Below are positions 38,152 through 47,461 of a DNA stretch of 58,247 bases, in pieces (position 1 is the first letter of the stretch; every line of letters starts with the position of its first letter). The stretch spans positions 1 through 58,247 of the forward strand of contig NZ_QREG01000029.1 in NCBI RefSeq assembly GCF_003386095.1, written 5' to 3'. A program made the translations under genes and the position numbers. The DNA comes from Marinoscillum furvescens DSM 4134. GTDB lineage: Bacteria; Bacteroidota; Bacteroidia; Cytophagales; Cyclobacteriaceae. Under the pieces are notes generated by a model that saw only the letters and a list, made by a program, of their open reading frames with translations, was not told the DNA's origin and did no database searches.

Positions 38152-39792
38152 CTATGTTTGGATTACGCCCACATTCATGGGTTTTTCTATAGGGGCGTTG
38201 TTCGCCGCGGCAATACCGGTAGAAATCACCTTCCTGGTTTCCAAAGGATCTATGACCCCATCTACCCAGAGCTGGGACGCTGCATAATAAGGGCTCAGTT
38301 TTGCGTCATAGCTTGCCTGGATCTCATCTAGCATCTCTTTTTTATCCTCATCAGAAATTTCCTTGCCTTTTGCCTTGAGTGCTGAGACTTTTATCTGCAG
38401 CAGGGTATTAGCAGCGGACTTTCCGCTCATTACTGCTATTTGAGCTGTGGGCCATGCATAAATAAGCCTGGGGTCGTATGCTTTCCCACACATCGCATAA
38501 TTACCCGCCCCGTAAGAAGCTCCCAACACAATGCTGAATTTTGGAACCACAGAATTAGATACGGCATTCACCATTTTGGCACCATCTTTTATGATACCAC
38601 CGTGCTCTGATCTGCTTCCAACCATAAACCCGTTGACATCATGCAAAAAGACCAAAGGAATTTTTCGCTGGTTGCAGTTCATGATAAAACGAGCCGCTTT
38701 GTCGGCAGAGTCACTGTAGATCACTCCACCCATCTGCATTTCTGACGATCCACCACTTTTCTTTGCTTTGATAATCTTGCGCTGGTTGGCCACTATGCCT
38801 ACACTCCAGCCATCTATACGAGCATAGCCGCAAAGTAGTGATTTGCCATAGTCCGGCTTGTACTGCTCAAACTCCGATTCGTCCACCAATCTCTGGATCA
38901 CCTCCAGCATGTCATACGGCAAGTTGCGATCAGCAGGAAAAACCCCGTACAGCTCCTTTTCATCTTTTTTAGGAGGCTTTGCAGCCTTCCTATTGAAGCC
39001 AGCCGTCTCCTGCTCTCCTATCCGATCAAAAATGCGCTTGATAGCGTCCAAACATTCTTTGTCTCCCGGGTACTTGTTGTCAGTCACTCCCGAAATTTCA
39101 CAATGAGTGCTAGCGCCTCCTAACGTTTCATTATCTACATCCTCACCGATGGCCGATTTTACCAGATAGCTTCCGGCCAGGAAAATAGAGCCGGTTTTAT
39201 CCACAATCATCGCTTCATCCGACATGATGGGCAGATAGGCACCACCTGCCACACAGCTACCCATCACTGCGGCTACCTGTATGATCCCTTCAGAGGACAT
39301 GCGGGCATTGTTTCGAAATTGGCGTCCGAAGTGTTCTTTGTCTGGAAATATCTCGTCTTGTAAGGGTAAGAAAACTCCTGCACTATCCACCAGGTAGATG
39401 ATAGGCAGGCGATTTTCGATAGCTATCTCTTGGGCTCTGAGGTTTTTCTTGGCGGTCATCGGAAACCACGCTCCTGCTTTCACAGTAGCGTCATTGGCCA
39501 CCACCACGCATTGCCTGCCGGACACGTATCCTACTCCAGCCACCACGCCGGCCGAAGGGCAGCCGCCCCACTCCTGATACATTCCGTCAGCAGCCAGTGC
39601 ACCTACCTCTAGAAATGAATCCATTGAGTCCAGCAAATACTCGATGCGCTCTCGTGCAGTCAGTTTGCCTTTTTGATGCTGTGAGGCTATTTTTTTCTCC
39701 CCTCCTCCGAGGTAGACTTTTTTGAGTTTTTGTTTTAGCTCAGAAACGAGCAGCTTATTCGAATCTTCGTTTTTATTGAATTGGATGTCCAT
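38152..39792 (-). CDS. Acyl-CoA carboxylase beta (carboxyltransferase) subunit
   Basis: 546 residues with both crotonase-fold halves of the carboxyltransferase. ASQHQKGKLTARERIEYLLD is the family start (residues about 36-55). The N-half oxyanion segment is GSCVAGGAYLP (about 178-188) and the C-half one is GASYGAGNYAMCGKAYDP (about 426-443). GNYAMCGKAYDPR and the general layout are closest to methylcrotonyl- or geranyl-CoA carboxylases of leucine and isoprenoid breakdown, but propionyl-CoA cannot be excluded. The biotin-carrying alpha subunit is not in the window. Confidence 0.9.
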   Translation of the reverse strand: MDIQFNKNEDSNKLLVSELKQKLKKVYLGGGEKKIASQHQKGKLTARERIEYLLDSMDSFLEVGALAADGMYQEWGGCPSAGVVAGVGYVSGRQCVVVANDATVKAGAWFPMTAKKNLRAQEIAIENRLPIIYLVDSAGVFLPLQDEIFPDKEHFGRQFRNNARMSSEGIIQVAAVMGSCVAGGAYLPIMSDEAMIVDKTGSIFLAGSYLVKSAIGEDVDNETLGGASTHCEISGVTDNKYPGDKECLDAIKRIFDRIGEQETAGFNRKAAKPPKKDEKELYGVFPADRNLPYDMLEVIQRLVDESEFEQYKPDYGKSLLCGYARIDGWSVGIVANQRKIIKAKKSGGSSEMQMGGVIYSDSADKAARFIMNCNQRKIPLVFLHDVNGFMVGSRSEHGGIIKDGAKMVNAVSNSVVPKFSIVLGASYGAGNYAMCGKAYDPRLIYAWPTAQIAVMSGKSAANTLLQIKVSALKAKGKEISDEDKKEMLDEIQASYDAKLSPYYAASQLWVDGVIDPLETRKVISTGIAAANNAPIEKPMNVGVIQT

Positions 39793-39826
39793 AGGTTAAA
39801 TTGGGGTGTAGACATTATACTAAACA

Positions 39827-39863
39827 AAAAAGGAGGATCGAATGTCATCAATCCTCCTTTTTC
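39827..39863 (-). terminator. Terminator overlapping the end of the MlaD-like gene
   Basis: AAAAAGGAGGAT (39827-39838) pairs perfectly with ATCCTCCTTTTT (39851-39862). On the minus strand the stem is followed by TTTTTTGTTTA. The MlaD stop codon (39848-39850) lies in the loop, so the last codons form one arm. Confidence 0.85.
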
Positions 39864-40789
39864 AAATCTTTCATTACTCTTTTGTGGCTTTTGCCTAGCG
39901 GCGCAAAGAAGTGCTTTGGGTAGTAGTTGAGATGATTTGCAAGACTGTCAAAATCCACAATGGTTTTTTCTATTAACTGGTACAGCGAATCATCAGCTAC
40001 CAGCTTTCCTAAGGTTCCGTCAGGGTTTTTTAGCATGGTAATGGTAGCATTGAGGCTATCGAGTGTACCTCGCACAGAGGCCAGTGTTTTGTTTACTTCC
40101 AGCGCATTGAGAGAGTCTAACACCCCCTCCGTTTTGGCCATGATGGGGTCTACCTGGTCCAGCTTCGCATTCAAATTGTCTATCAGCACAGCAGTACTAG
40201 ACATAATTTCTGCCAACTCCGCCTGATTTTCACTGATTATTTCGTTTACGCTTATGGTTGTTTTTCGTACTTCGTCTATGGTTTCGTTGATTTTCTCGCC
40301 GCTGCCTTTTAGCCCTATGAGTATTTCATTTACCCGCGTGATGGTGGTATTGAGGTTACTGGCCACTGGCTCTGCGCTGGCCAAAATTTCGTTGAGCCCT
40401 TTATCTACGTAAGAGATGAGTGTATCTCCCGGCTCTATGGGGTTATGTAAAGGCCCTATGGTAAGGACTATGCCTTTGCTTCCAAGAAAATCTGTATTGG
40501 TGAGGGAGGCCACAGTAGAATCCCCAAGTGTGATGGTTTCATCTATATCCAACTCCACCATAATCAGGTTTTCATCATTTTGCATGAGCTTGATCCGGCT
40601 CACTCTACCCACAGCCAGACCATTGATGATCACGGGGTTGGATTTATTCAATCCATCCACATTATCGTAGATCACATAGTATTTATTGGTGGGTGAAAAA
40701 AAATCAACCCCTTTGAGGTAGTTGAATCCGTAGTATAAAAGTACTCCTGATACGAGGGCTATTAAGCCTACTTTGAATTCTTTTGACAT
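39848..40789 (-). CDS. MlaD/Mce-family phospholipid transport protein
   Basis: 313 residues. One N-terminal transmembrane helix (VGLIALVSGVLLYYGFNYLKG, given as VGLIALVSGVLLYYG and FNYLKG; about 7-27), then a Mce domain (about 36-115; YYVIYDNVDGLNKSNPV, INGLAVGRVSRIKL) and a long coiled-coil C-terminus. Such proteins are periplasmic substrate-binding parts of ABC systems that move phospholipids between membranes. The MlaE/MlaF partners are not present here. It lies 15 nt after the amidase gene, as in other Bacteroidota, and ends in the terminator described above. Confidence 0.9.
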   Translation of the reverse strand: MSKEFKVGLIALVSGVLLYYGFNYLKGVDFFSPTNKYYVIYDNVDGLNKSNPVIINGLAVGRVSRIKLMQNDENLIMVELDIDETITLGDSTVASLTNTDFLGSKGIVLTIGPLHNPIEPGDTLISYVDKGLNEILASAEPVASNLNTTITRVNEILIGLKGSGEKINETIDEVRKTTISVNEIISENQAELAEIMSSTAVLIDNLNAKLDQVDPIMAKTEGVLDSLNALEVNKTLASVRGTLDSLNATITMLKNPDGTLGKLVADDSLYQLIEKTIVDFDSLANHLNYYPKHFFAPLGKSHKRVMKDLKKED

Positions 40790-40804
40790 GCTGAGCGCAA
40801 TTAA

Positions 40805-41587
40805 TTAGTTCATTGATTCTAATTCCTGCTTGTAGTCACGGAAAGCCCTGTATATGCCAGAAGCGATATACACCTGATTGAGCTTATCATTGAGATCTCT
40901 TTCCTCTTTAGCATTGCTAAGATATCCCACTTCAAACAAAACAGAAGGCATGGATGTTCGCCACAATACTAAAAAAGGTGCAGATCGTACCCCACGGCTA
41001 TTGCGCCCCACGCGTGTTTTCATCTGACTTTCAATGTTTTGCGCCAGCCTCAGGCTGTTTTGCTGATAGGCACTTTGATAGAGCGAAAAAAGTATATATG
41101 ACTCAGGAGAATTCGGATCAAAACCGTCATACTCGTCTTGAGAATTTTCTTCTAATAGTATTACGGAGTTTTCGCGCTTAGCTATCTGAAAGTTTTTTTC
41201 CAGCTTGTCTATACCCATCACATAGGTTTCCATGCCATGTATACGCGGATTGGCCACCCAGTTGGCATGTATAGACACAAACAGATCGGCATCTTGCTGA
41301 TTGGCCAGGTCTGCGCGTTCGTGTAGTTGTGGAAAGCTATCATCATTTCGTGTATACACTACCTCTACTTCAGGCAGGTTTTCCTTGATGATTCTACCCA
41401 GCTCCAGGGCTATTTTTAGAGCTACATTTTTCTCTTCACTGATAGCTCCATGGGTGCCAGGGTCCCTTCCTCCGTGTCCCGGATCGATGACAATTTTGTC
41501 GATCTTATAATTTTTCACCCCTATGGAATGAAACGACCCCAGAATCATCAGTATACAAATGGCAAAAGCTACTGCAATATTTCTCAC
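40805..41587 (-). CDS. N-acetylmuramoyl-L-alanine amidase (Amidase_3)
   Basis: Zinc hydrolase that cuts the amide between MurNAc and L-Ala in peptidoglycan, in the periplasm. 260 residues. Signal peptide or anchor 1-22. The Zn ligands and catalytic residues are visible: DPGHGGRDPG (His), the Glu in AISEEKNVAL, SIHANW (His) and the catalytic Glu in LFEVGYLSN. No LysM or SPOR domain. First gene of an amidase-MlaD pair, divergent from lptD. Confidence 0.93.
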   Translation of the reverse strand: MRNIAVAFAICILMILGSFHSIGVKNYKIDKIVIDPGHGGRDPGTHGAISEEKNVALKIALELGRIIKENLPEVEVVYTRNDDSFPQLHERADLANQQDADLFVSIHANWVANPRIHGMETYVMGIDKLEKNFQIAKRENSVILLEENSQDEYDGFDPNSPESYILFSLYQSAYQQNSLRLAQNIESQMKTRVGRNSRGVRSAPFLVLWRTSMPSVLFEVGYLSNAKEERDLNDKLNQVYIASGIYRAFRDYKQELESMN

Positions 41588-41669
41588 GGTGACTCGGTTA
41601 TATACTTATTAAAATGCCATAATTTTACGCAAAATTGTAAATTTTTCACCAGTTAATGAAATAGCGGGC

Positions 41670-44438
41670 TTGAGGAGAACTGCGTTAGTATTTATTTTAT
41701 TGTTGGTCATCTTCAGATTGTCAGCACAGACAGACTCCACGCGAGAAGCCCCTGCGGACAGTGCTACTGTTGGCACAAATCCCGAACTAGAGTATAGTGG
41801 TGATACTTTCATTGAGGGTAATTCGGAAGGCGAAAACCGTGCCGTAGTGCGAGATTCCACACGCAACCCGTCAGATACGGCCATAGCACCCAAAAAGCGA
41901 AAGGATGCGATTGAAACCACGATCAATTACAATGCCCGTGACTCCATGGTTTTTGATGTGGAGGGGAGAAAGCTTTACCTCTACGGCAAAACCCACATCG
42001 ACTATGGCAGCATATCACTAGATGCTGACCAAACCAGTATCAACTGGAACGAACGTACTATCAAATCGCAATATTCTACCGATACGCTGGGGCGAAAAAA
42101 GGGAAAGCCTGTTTTTTCGCAAGGCAGTGATGTCTACGAAACCGAAGACATTCTCTACAACTTCAAAACCAAACGAGCCATCATCAAAGGAGTAGTCACC
42201 GAGCAAGACGGGGCCTTTATGCATGGTGAAGATGTGAAAAAGAACGAAGAAGATGAGCTGTTTATCAAAGGCGCCAAGTACTCTACGTGTAACCTCGCCG
42301 ACCCTCACTTTTTCATAGAATCTGAAAAAATCAAGGTAATCCCGGGCAACAAGGTGGTTTCCGGCCCTTTCAACTTAAAATTCCGCGAGGTACCTACTCC
42401 ACTTTGGTTTCCTTTTGGCATGTTTCCACAGCCAAGACAGAAAGCATCGGGAATAGTTTTTCCTTCCTACGGAGAGGAAAGCAGACGTGGATTTTTCTTA
42501 AGAAATGGAGGCTATTACTTTGCTCTCAGTGACTACATGGACCTGAGAGTGACCGGTGACATCTACTCCAAAGGCGGCTATGCGTTTGACATTACATCAA
42601 ACTACAAAGTACGCTATCAGTTTAGTGGGGCGCTAAATTTTGCTTATAACAAAAACATCATACAAGGGCCAGAAGGAGATAGCGAAAACAGTGACTTTTG
42701 GATACGATGGAACCTACGCCCCGAAACACGCGGCAACTCCAGCTTTAGTGCTTCAGTAAACGCCGGGTCGAGCTCTTACAACCAAAACAACAACGTGGCG
42801 ATCGTGGATCCACAGCGAAGTATCAACTCCACTTTTACCTCTAGTGTGAGCTACAGTCAGCGGTTTAACAGGCTGCCGATGAACCTCTCCACAAACCTGC
42901 GCCAAACACAGAACATCCAGTCGGGTATCTATACTATGACGCTACCTGACCTGGCCCTTAACGTAAACCGGATCTACCCATTTAAAAAGCTGGTAAAATC
43001 ATCAAAATCCCCACTGGCAAAAATCAGTTTCAGCCACAACTTTGTAGCGAAAAATGAAATCACCAACTCCACACCATCTGTGAGTGGACTTGGTTTCACA
43101 CCAATCAACTACGAGCAAGTAGACGATACGCTTGCCTTTAACCTGGAAAACCTCGGGACACTATACGACAGAGCCAAAATAGGCGGAAGGCACACCATCC
43201 CCGTTTCTACTTCTTTTAATCTACTGAAGTACTTTACAGTAAGCCCAAGCTTCAACTATCAGGAAGTTTGGTATACCAAAGAGCTTGACTTCACCTATGT
43301 GCCTGAGGAAGGCGGTGTGCGTGTAGACACTACCCAGACATTTTCACGTGCCGGCAGCTGGAGCTCAGGAGCATCGGTAAATACCCGGATGTACGGTATG
43401 TATTACGTAAAAGGCCTATCTGGCATAGAAGCCATCCGCCACGTCATGACCCCAAGCGTAAGCTTCAGCTATAACCCCGACTTTTCGGATGAAAAATATG
43501 GCGTGTACGAAACCATCCAGGTGGATAGTGCTGGCAATACGCGCACTGTATCCAAATATCAGGGTTTTGCATATGGCAGCCCCCGAGGTAGCGAAAGCCG
43601 TACAGTGGGCTTCTCCCTGACCAACAACATTGAGATGAAAGTGAGAGCTAAAAAGGATACGGCCAACGAGTTTAAGAAGATTAAACTGTTCGACAACCTG
43701 TCATTTAATACAGGCTATAATTTCGCTGCAGACTCTTTTAAGCTAAGCAACATCAACTGGAATGCGCGAACGAGCTTCTTCAACAACAAAGTGAATGTCA
43801 CCCTCGGAGGTGCCTTTGACCCATATGTGTATGTAGAAGATGGCACCAACAACGGCCGAAAACTGGACCGATATGCCTGGAACAATGGTGGTGGGTTGGG
43901 TAATTTGTCTTCACTGAGAACAAACATTAGCTTTTCGCTCAAGCCCAAAAACAGCAAAAACAAAAACGACGAACAGCAAAACAACAATCCAAACCAAAGT
44001 CCATTTGATGAGAGCAGCAATGCCATCCAGGATAGCCCATTTGGCACAGAAGGCGAAAAAGAATATGTCCAGCAAAATCCAGAAGAATATGTGGATTTTA
44101 ATGTACCCTGGAGCCTACGTGTGGCCTACAACATCAGCAGGTCTCAAAATGGCCTGGCCGATGCGCAGGTAACCAGCCATGGCATACAGTTTAGCGGCAC
44201 TCTAGGCCTCACTGACAAAACCCAGATCACCTTCAACTCTGGCTATGATGTGAAGAACAAAGACTTTACTCAAACCCGAATAGGTGTGGTAAGAGACCTT
44301 CACTGCTGGTCGCTAAACTTCAACTGGGTTCCCTTTGGTAGATACCAGTCTTTTTCGCTCACGATCAGACCTAAATCAGCCCTATTGCAAGATCTGAAAC
44401 TAGAAAAAAGGCGAAATTTCACCGACTTTTTCAACTAA
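41670..44438 (+). CDS. lptD: LPS-assembly protein LptD-like outer membrane barrel
   Basis: 922 residues. Signal peptide 1-20 (ending LSAQ), a low-complexity acidic linker, an OstA/LptA-like beta-jellyroll (about 85-230; VFDVEGRKLYLYGKTHIDYG, given as VFDVEGRKLYLYGK and THIDYG) and a large C-terminal barrel that inserts LPS in the outer leaflet. The C-terminal end RDLHCWSLNFNWVPFG is the LptD family mark. The start is TTG at 41670-41672: no in-frame ATG gives a complete signal peptide. It is divergent from the amidase. A hairpin with a T-rich tail lies 60 nt after the stop. Confidence 0.9.
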   Translation: MRRTALVFILLLVIFRLSAQTDSTREAPADSATVGTNPELEYSGDTFIEGNSEGENRAVVRDSTRNPSDTAIAPKKRKDAIETTINYNARDSMVFDVEGRKLYLYGKTHIDYGSISLDADQTSINWNERTIKSQYSTDTLGRKKGKPVFSQGSDVYETEDILYNFKTKRAIIKGVVTEQDGAFMHGEDVKKNEEDELFIKGAKYSTCNLADPHFFIESEKIKVIPGNKVVSGPFNLKFREVPTPLWFPFGMFPQPRQKASGIVFPSYGEESRRGFFLRNGGYYFALSDYMDLRVTGDIYSKGGYAFDITSNYKVRYQFSGALNFAYNKNIIQGPEGDSENSDFWIRWNLRPETRGNSSFSASVNAGSSSYNQNNNVAIVDPQRSINSTFTSSVSYSQRFNRLPMNLSTNLRQTQNIQSGIYTMTLPDLALNVNRIYPFKKLVKSSKSPLAKISFSHNFVAKNEITNSTPSVSGLGFTPINYEQVDDTLAFNLENLGTLYDRAKIGGRHTIPVSTSFNLLKYFTVSPSFNYQEVWYTKELDFTYVPEEGGVRVDTTQTFSRAGSWSSGASVNTRMYGMYYVKGLSGIEAIRHVMTPSVSFSYNPDFSDEKYGVYETIQVDSAGNTRTVSKYQGFAYGSPRGSESRTVGFSLTNNIEMKVRAKKDTANEFKKIKLFDNLSFNTGYNFAADSFKLSNINWNARTSFFNNKVNVTLGGAFDPYVYVEDGTNNGRKLDRYAWNNGGGLGNLSSLRTNISFSLKPKNSKNKNDEQQNNNPNQSPFDESSNAIQDSPFGTEGEKEYVQQNPEEYVDFNVPWSLRVAYNISRSQNGLADAQVTSHGIQFSGTLGLTDKTQITFNSGYDVKNKDFTQTRIGVVRDLHCWSLNFNWVPFGRYQSFSLTIRPKSALLQDLKLEKRRNFTDFFN

Positions 44439-44499
44439 TCACTCACCGAGCGATTAGGCACCTCCAACGAATTCTGATTCCTACTCGGCTAATATCGAG

Positions 44500-44535
44500 A
44501 TAGACTCTTCATTACTGTAAGTCTATTTGTTTCTT
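44500..44535 (+). terminator. Possible terminator downstream of lptD
   Basis: ATAGACT (44500-44506) pairs with AGTCTAT (44520-44526), 13-nt loop, followed by TTGTTTCTT. Weak stem, so moderate confidence. Confidence 0.45.
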
Positions 44536-44548
44536 GACTTATGTCAAG
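44533..44548 (+). promoter_or_regulatory. Inverted repeat CTTGAC-N4-GTCAAG before the ethylene-receptor-like kinase gene
   Basis: A perfect 6-bp dyad with a 4-nt centre (TTAT), 22 nt before the kinase ATG. Possible operator. No TAnnTTTG element was found nearby. Confidence 0.4.
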
Positions 44549-44569
44549 TTCATGCGTAAGAATCAGTGA

Positions 44570-47014
44570 ATGAAACGTTTTATCCTTTTTACCGCCATAA
44601 TCCTCAGTGCTAGTCATTTGCTATTGGCTGAGGATGACGCCTACCAGGTAAACCTACCGGTAGATCAGCACATGGCACTTTGCAAAACTCCCACTGGAGC
44701 CATCACCACGTCTGGTTTCAGCGAGTATTTCCAAAACCTCTTTAATACCACCAGCTATCCTGCCCGATGGAGCTGCGGCACCTGGTCGGAGTTCGAAGGA
44801 TGGTTCATGATCGTTTCGGACATATCCATCTTTACGGCATATCTCAGCATCCCTATTTTACTGGTTTTCATCCTATATAGAAGAAAGCAGGACGTACCCT
44901 TTAAAAAATTCCTGGCCCTTTTTGCGGCATTCATTCTTCTGTGTGGCTTTACACACCTGATAGAAGCCATTATCTTTTGGGAGCCGATTTATCGTTTTAG
45001 CGGCTTTCTAAAATTCGTTACTGGAGTCATTTCCTGGGTTACAGTCATAGCACTCACCCAGGCCATCCCTGTAGCGCTCAATTTCAAAAGCCCCTTTGAG
45101 CTGCAGCAAGAAATTGACAAAAGAACGCTTGTAGAGCAGCAACTAAACCTATTTATAAAATACACACCAAATGCTGTAGCCATGTTTGACAAAGACATGA
45201 ACTACCTGGCAGCTAGCGACCGCTGGTACTCAGCATATGGAACATCACAAAGCATCATTGGCACCAACTACTTCATTGATTCTAACCCATTTCTGAATAA
45301 CCCATCGTGGGTTGACTCCATTAAGCTAGCCCAGCAAGGCAAAAAAGTGAGTAAGGAGCAAGATGCCATTGAGCTTCAGGGCACAATGGAGTACTTCCGA
45401 TGGGACCTACAGCCGTGGTACGACCTAAACGGTGATGTGGGTGGGATCATCATGTTTACAGAAAACATCACTGACAAAGTAGTTGCCCAGCAAAAGCTAG
45501 AAGAGCGCGAGCAATTCCTTGCAAATATTTTTAACACGGCACCTATTGGAATAGCATTAATTGATTCTACAGCTAAACCCTTCATGGTCAATGGCCGATT
45601 TTGCCAGATTCTAGGCTATTCGGAAGAGGAAGTCCTAAACAACACAGTGATGGAAATGACGCATCCAGATGATCTAGAAAAGTCCACTGAATGCTTTGAG
45701 CAGCTTAAAAATCAGGAGACTAGTGTGCTTTCTGTAGATAAAAGGTATTTGCGAAAAGATAAAAGCATCGCTCATGCCAATGTTTCGCTCTCCAAAATTG
45801 AAGACCCCATTGATAAGTCTACCTACTTTTTGGCTATGGTAAATGACACCACTGAGTTGGTGCTAAAAAACCGGGAAAATAAGCAGCAGAAAGAAGAGCT
45901 ACAAGAAACCACTGCCATGATGGACACTGCGTTTAAAATCGCAAGAATCGGCAGCTGGGAGCTCGATCTGGAAAAGCAATCCGTATTTTGGAGCGACATG
46001 GTTTATGACATTCATGAACTCCCGCTAAACACCAAAATCACGTTAGAATCTGCTATCAACTACTATCATCCTGATCACGCGCCTTTGATCTCAGCGGCAG
46101 TAAACCTGGCAATAGAAAAGCACGAGCCGTGGGACCTGGAACTGCGTCTGGTCACAAGCACCAAAAAAGATGTTTGGGTGAGAGCTGTAGGACATCCGGT
46201 CATTACTGATGGCAAAGTCACCAGCCTTAAAGGACTGTTTCAGGACATAGACGTAAAAAAACGCTATGACCTGGAAATACAAAATAAGAAAGCAGAACTC
46301 GAACACCTGGTAAACCAGCGTACCAGTCAGCTGCAAAACGCCAACAAGGAACTAGAGGCGTTTACCTACTCCGTTTCACATGACCTCAGGGCACCACTTC
46401 GTGCTATCAATGGTTTTTCCAGAGCCATTCATGAGGATTACAGCGAGCAACTCCCCGACGAGATCACCATGTACCTGGACCGGATCATAGGAAATGCCAA
46501 AAAAATGGGCGAGCTAATTGATAACCTGCTGGAGCTAAGCCGCCTTTCAAGGAAAAATACCAACATGAGCCAGTTTGCTGCCGAGAAGCTTATTGGGGAA
46601 ATCGTTCAAGCAGATCCGCTGTATAAAAAAGTGAAATTTGATATTAGTGAGCTTCCGACTATCCATGGGGACTACAGCCTATTGGGACAGGTATTTCAAA
46701 ACCTGATATCAAATGCTGTGAAATACAGCAGCAACAATCCTGACCAACTGGTGACGATCTATGGCGAAAGTACCGACTCCCACGTTTCCATAACCATTCA
46801 GGACAATGGCGTAGGGTTTAGCATGGAATATGCCGATAAATTATTTGAAGTATTTCAGCGCTTGCATACTGATCGCGATTTTGAAGGAACAGGCATCGGT
46901 CTGTCCATTTGCAAAAGAATCATAGACATGCACAACGGCGAAATTAGCTTCTTGTCAGAAGAAGGTAAAGGAGCTTCATTCACTATTTCATTACCCAAAT
47001 CCGAAAAATCATGA
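44570..47014 (+). CDS. Histidine kinase with ethylene-receptor-like (ETR1-type) membrane domain and PAS domains
   Basis: 814 residues. A signal-like N-terminus (1-20) and short periplasmic part with Cys38 and Cys69 are followed by a three-helix membrane domain (about 82-170). This carries Asp84, Tyr91, Ile94, Pro95, Ile122, Cys125 and His129, the same residues at nearly the same spacing as the ethylene/copper-binding residues of Arabidopsis ETR1 (Asp25, Tyr32, Ile35, Pro36, Ile62, Cys65, His69). Then come three PAS domains (about 195-305, 315-430, 450-565), a coiled coil, a HisKA domain with His604 (FTYSVSHDLRAPLRAI) and a HATPase domain (N-box NLISNAVKYS, DNGVGF, GTGIGLSI). The stop overlaps the Rcp1-like regulator ATG by 4 nt. 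Ethylene binding is inferred from conserved residues and is untested; other ligands are possible. Confidence 0.9.
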   Translation: MKRFILFTAIILSASHLLLAEDDAYQVNLPVDQHMALCKTPTGAITTSGFSEYFQNLFNTTSYPARWSCGTWSEFEGWFMIVSDISIFTAYLSIPILLVFILYRRKQDVPFKKFLALFAAFILLCGFTHLIEAIIFWEPIYRFSGFLKFVTGVISWVTVIALTQAIPVALNFKSPFELQQEIDKRTLVEQQLNLFIKYTPNAVAMFDKDMNYLAASDRWYSAYGTSQSIIGTNYFIDSNPFLNNPSWVDSIKLAQQGKKVSKEQDAIELQGTMEYFRWDLQPWYDLNGDVGGIIMFTENITDKVVAQQKLEEREQFLANIFNTAPIGIALIDSTAKPFMVNGRFCQILGYSEEEVLNNTVMEMTHPDDLEKSTECFEQLKNQETSVLSVDKRYLRKDKSIAHANVSLSKIEDPIDKSTYFLAMVNDTTELVLKNRENKQQKEELQETTAMMDTAFKIARIGSWELDLEKQSVFWSDMVYDIHELPLNTKITLESAINYYHPDHAPLISAAVNLAIEKHEPWDLELRLVTSTKKDVWVRAVGHPVITDGKVTSLKGLFQDIDVKKRYDLEIQNKKAELEHLVNQRTSQLQNANKELEAFTYSVSHDLRAPLRAINGFSRAIHEDYSEQLPDEITMYLDRIIGNAKKMGELIDNLLELSRLSRKNTNMSQFAAEKLIGEIVQADPLYKKVKFDISELPTIHGDYSLLGQVFQNLISNAVKYSSNNPDQLVTIYGESTDSHVSITIQDNGVGFSMEYADKLFEVFQRLHTDRDFEGTGIGLSICKRIIDMHNGEISFLSEEGKGASFTISLPKSEKS

Positions 47015-47445
47015 ATAACAACCTCGACATCCTACTCGTAGAGGACAATCCAGATGACGCTTCATTGGCATTGAGAGTGCTAAAAAAAGTCGTACCCAGA
47101 GAAAATATCGTATGGGTAAATGATGGAGCAGAAGCCCTCGATTTTATGTTTGCAAAACGTGCTTATGCAGACCGGGACCCGTCCATACAGCCACGCCTCA
47201 TTTTGCTAGACCTTAAACTTCCTAAGCGTATGGGAGTTGAAGTACTAGAGGAAATTAAAGCCAATGCTTCTACCTGCGAAATACCCGTGGTGGTACTTAC
47301 TTCATCCAAACAAGAAAAAGATTTAGCAAAATGCTATAAACTTGGAGCAAACAGTTATGTTGTAAAACCGATAGATTTTGACCAATTTACCGAAGCGGCC
47401 AAAAATATCAGTACTTACTGGCTGATGGTCAACCAGGTACCCTGA
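47011..47445 (+). CDS. Single-domain response regulator, Rcp1-like
   Basis: 144 residues, receiver domain only. Acidic pair Glu11-Asp12, phosphoacceptor Asp67 (LILLDLKLP), Thr97/Ser98 and Lys119 (YVVKPIDF) are all there. The long loop before Asp67 (AKRAYADRDPSIQPR) is typical of Rcp1, the partner of cyanobacterial phytochromes. It overlaps the ethylene-receptor-like kinase by 4 nt, so it is its partner. With no output domain it probably acts by protein contact or relays phosphate. Confidence 0.93.
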   Translation: MNNNLDILLVEDNPDDASLALRVLKKVVPRENIVWVNDGAEALDFMFAKRAYADRDPSIQPRLILLDLKLPKRMGVEVLEEIKANASTCEIPVVVLTSSKQEKDLAKCYKLGANSYVVKPIDFDQFTEAAKNISTYWLMVNQVP

Positions 47446-47461
47446 AAAAAGCCCCAATGAT

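Noticed and set aside
44435-44457. Inverted repeat CTAATC/GATTAG at the end of lptD
   Set aside because: It has an internal mismatch and no T-run, so it is not called a terminator; the hairpin at 44500 fits better.
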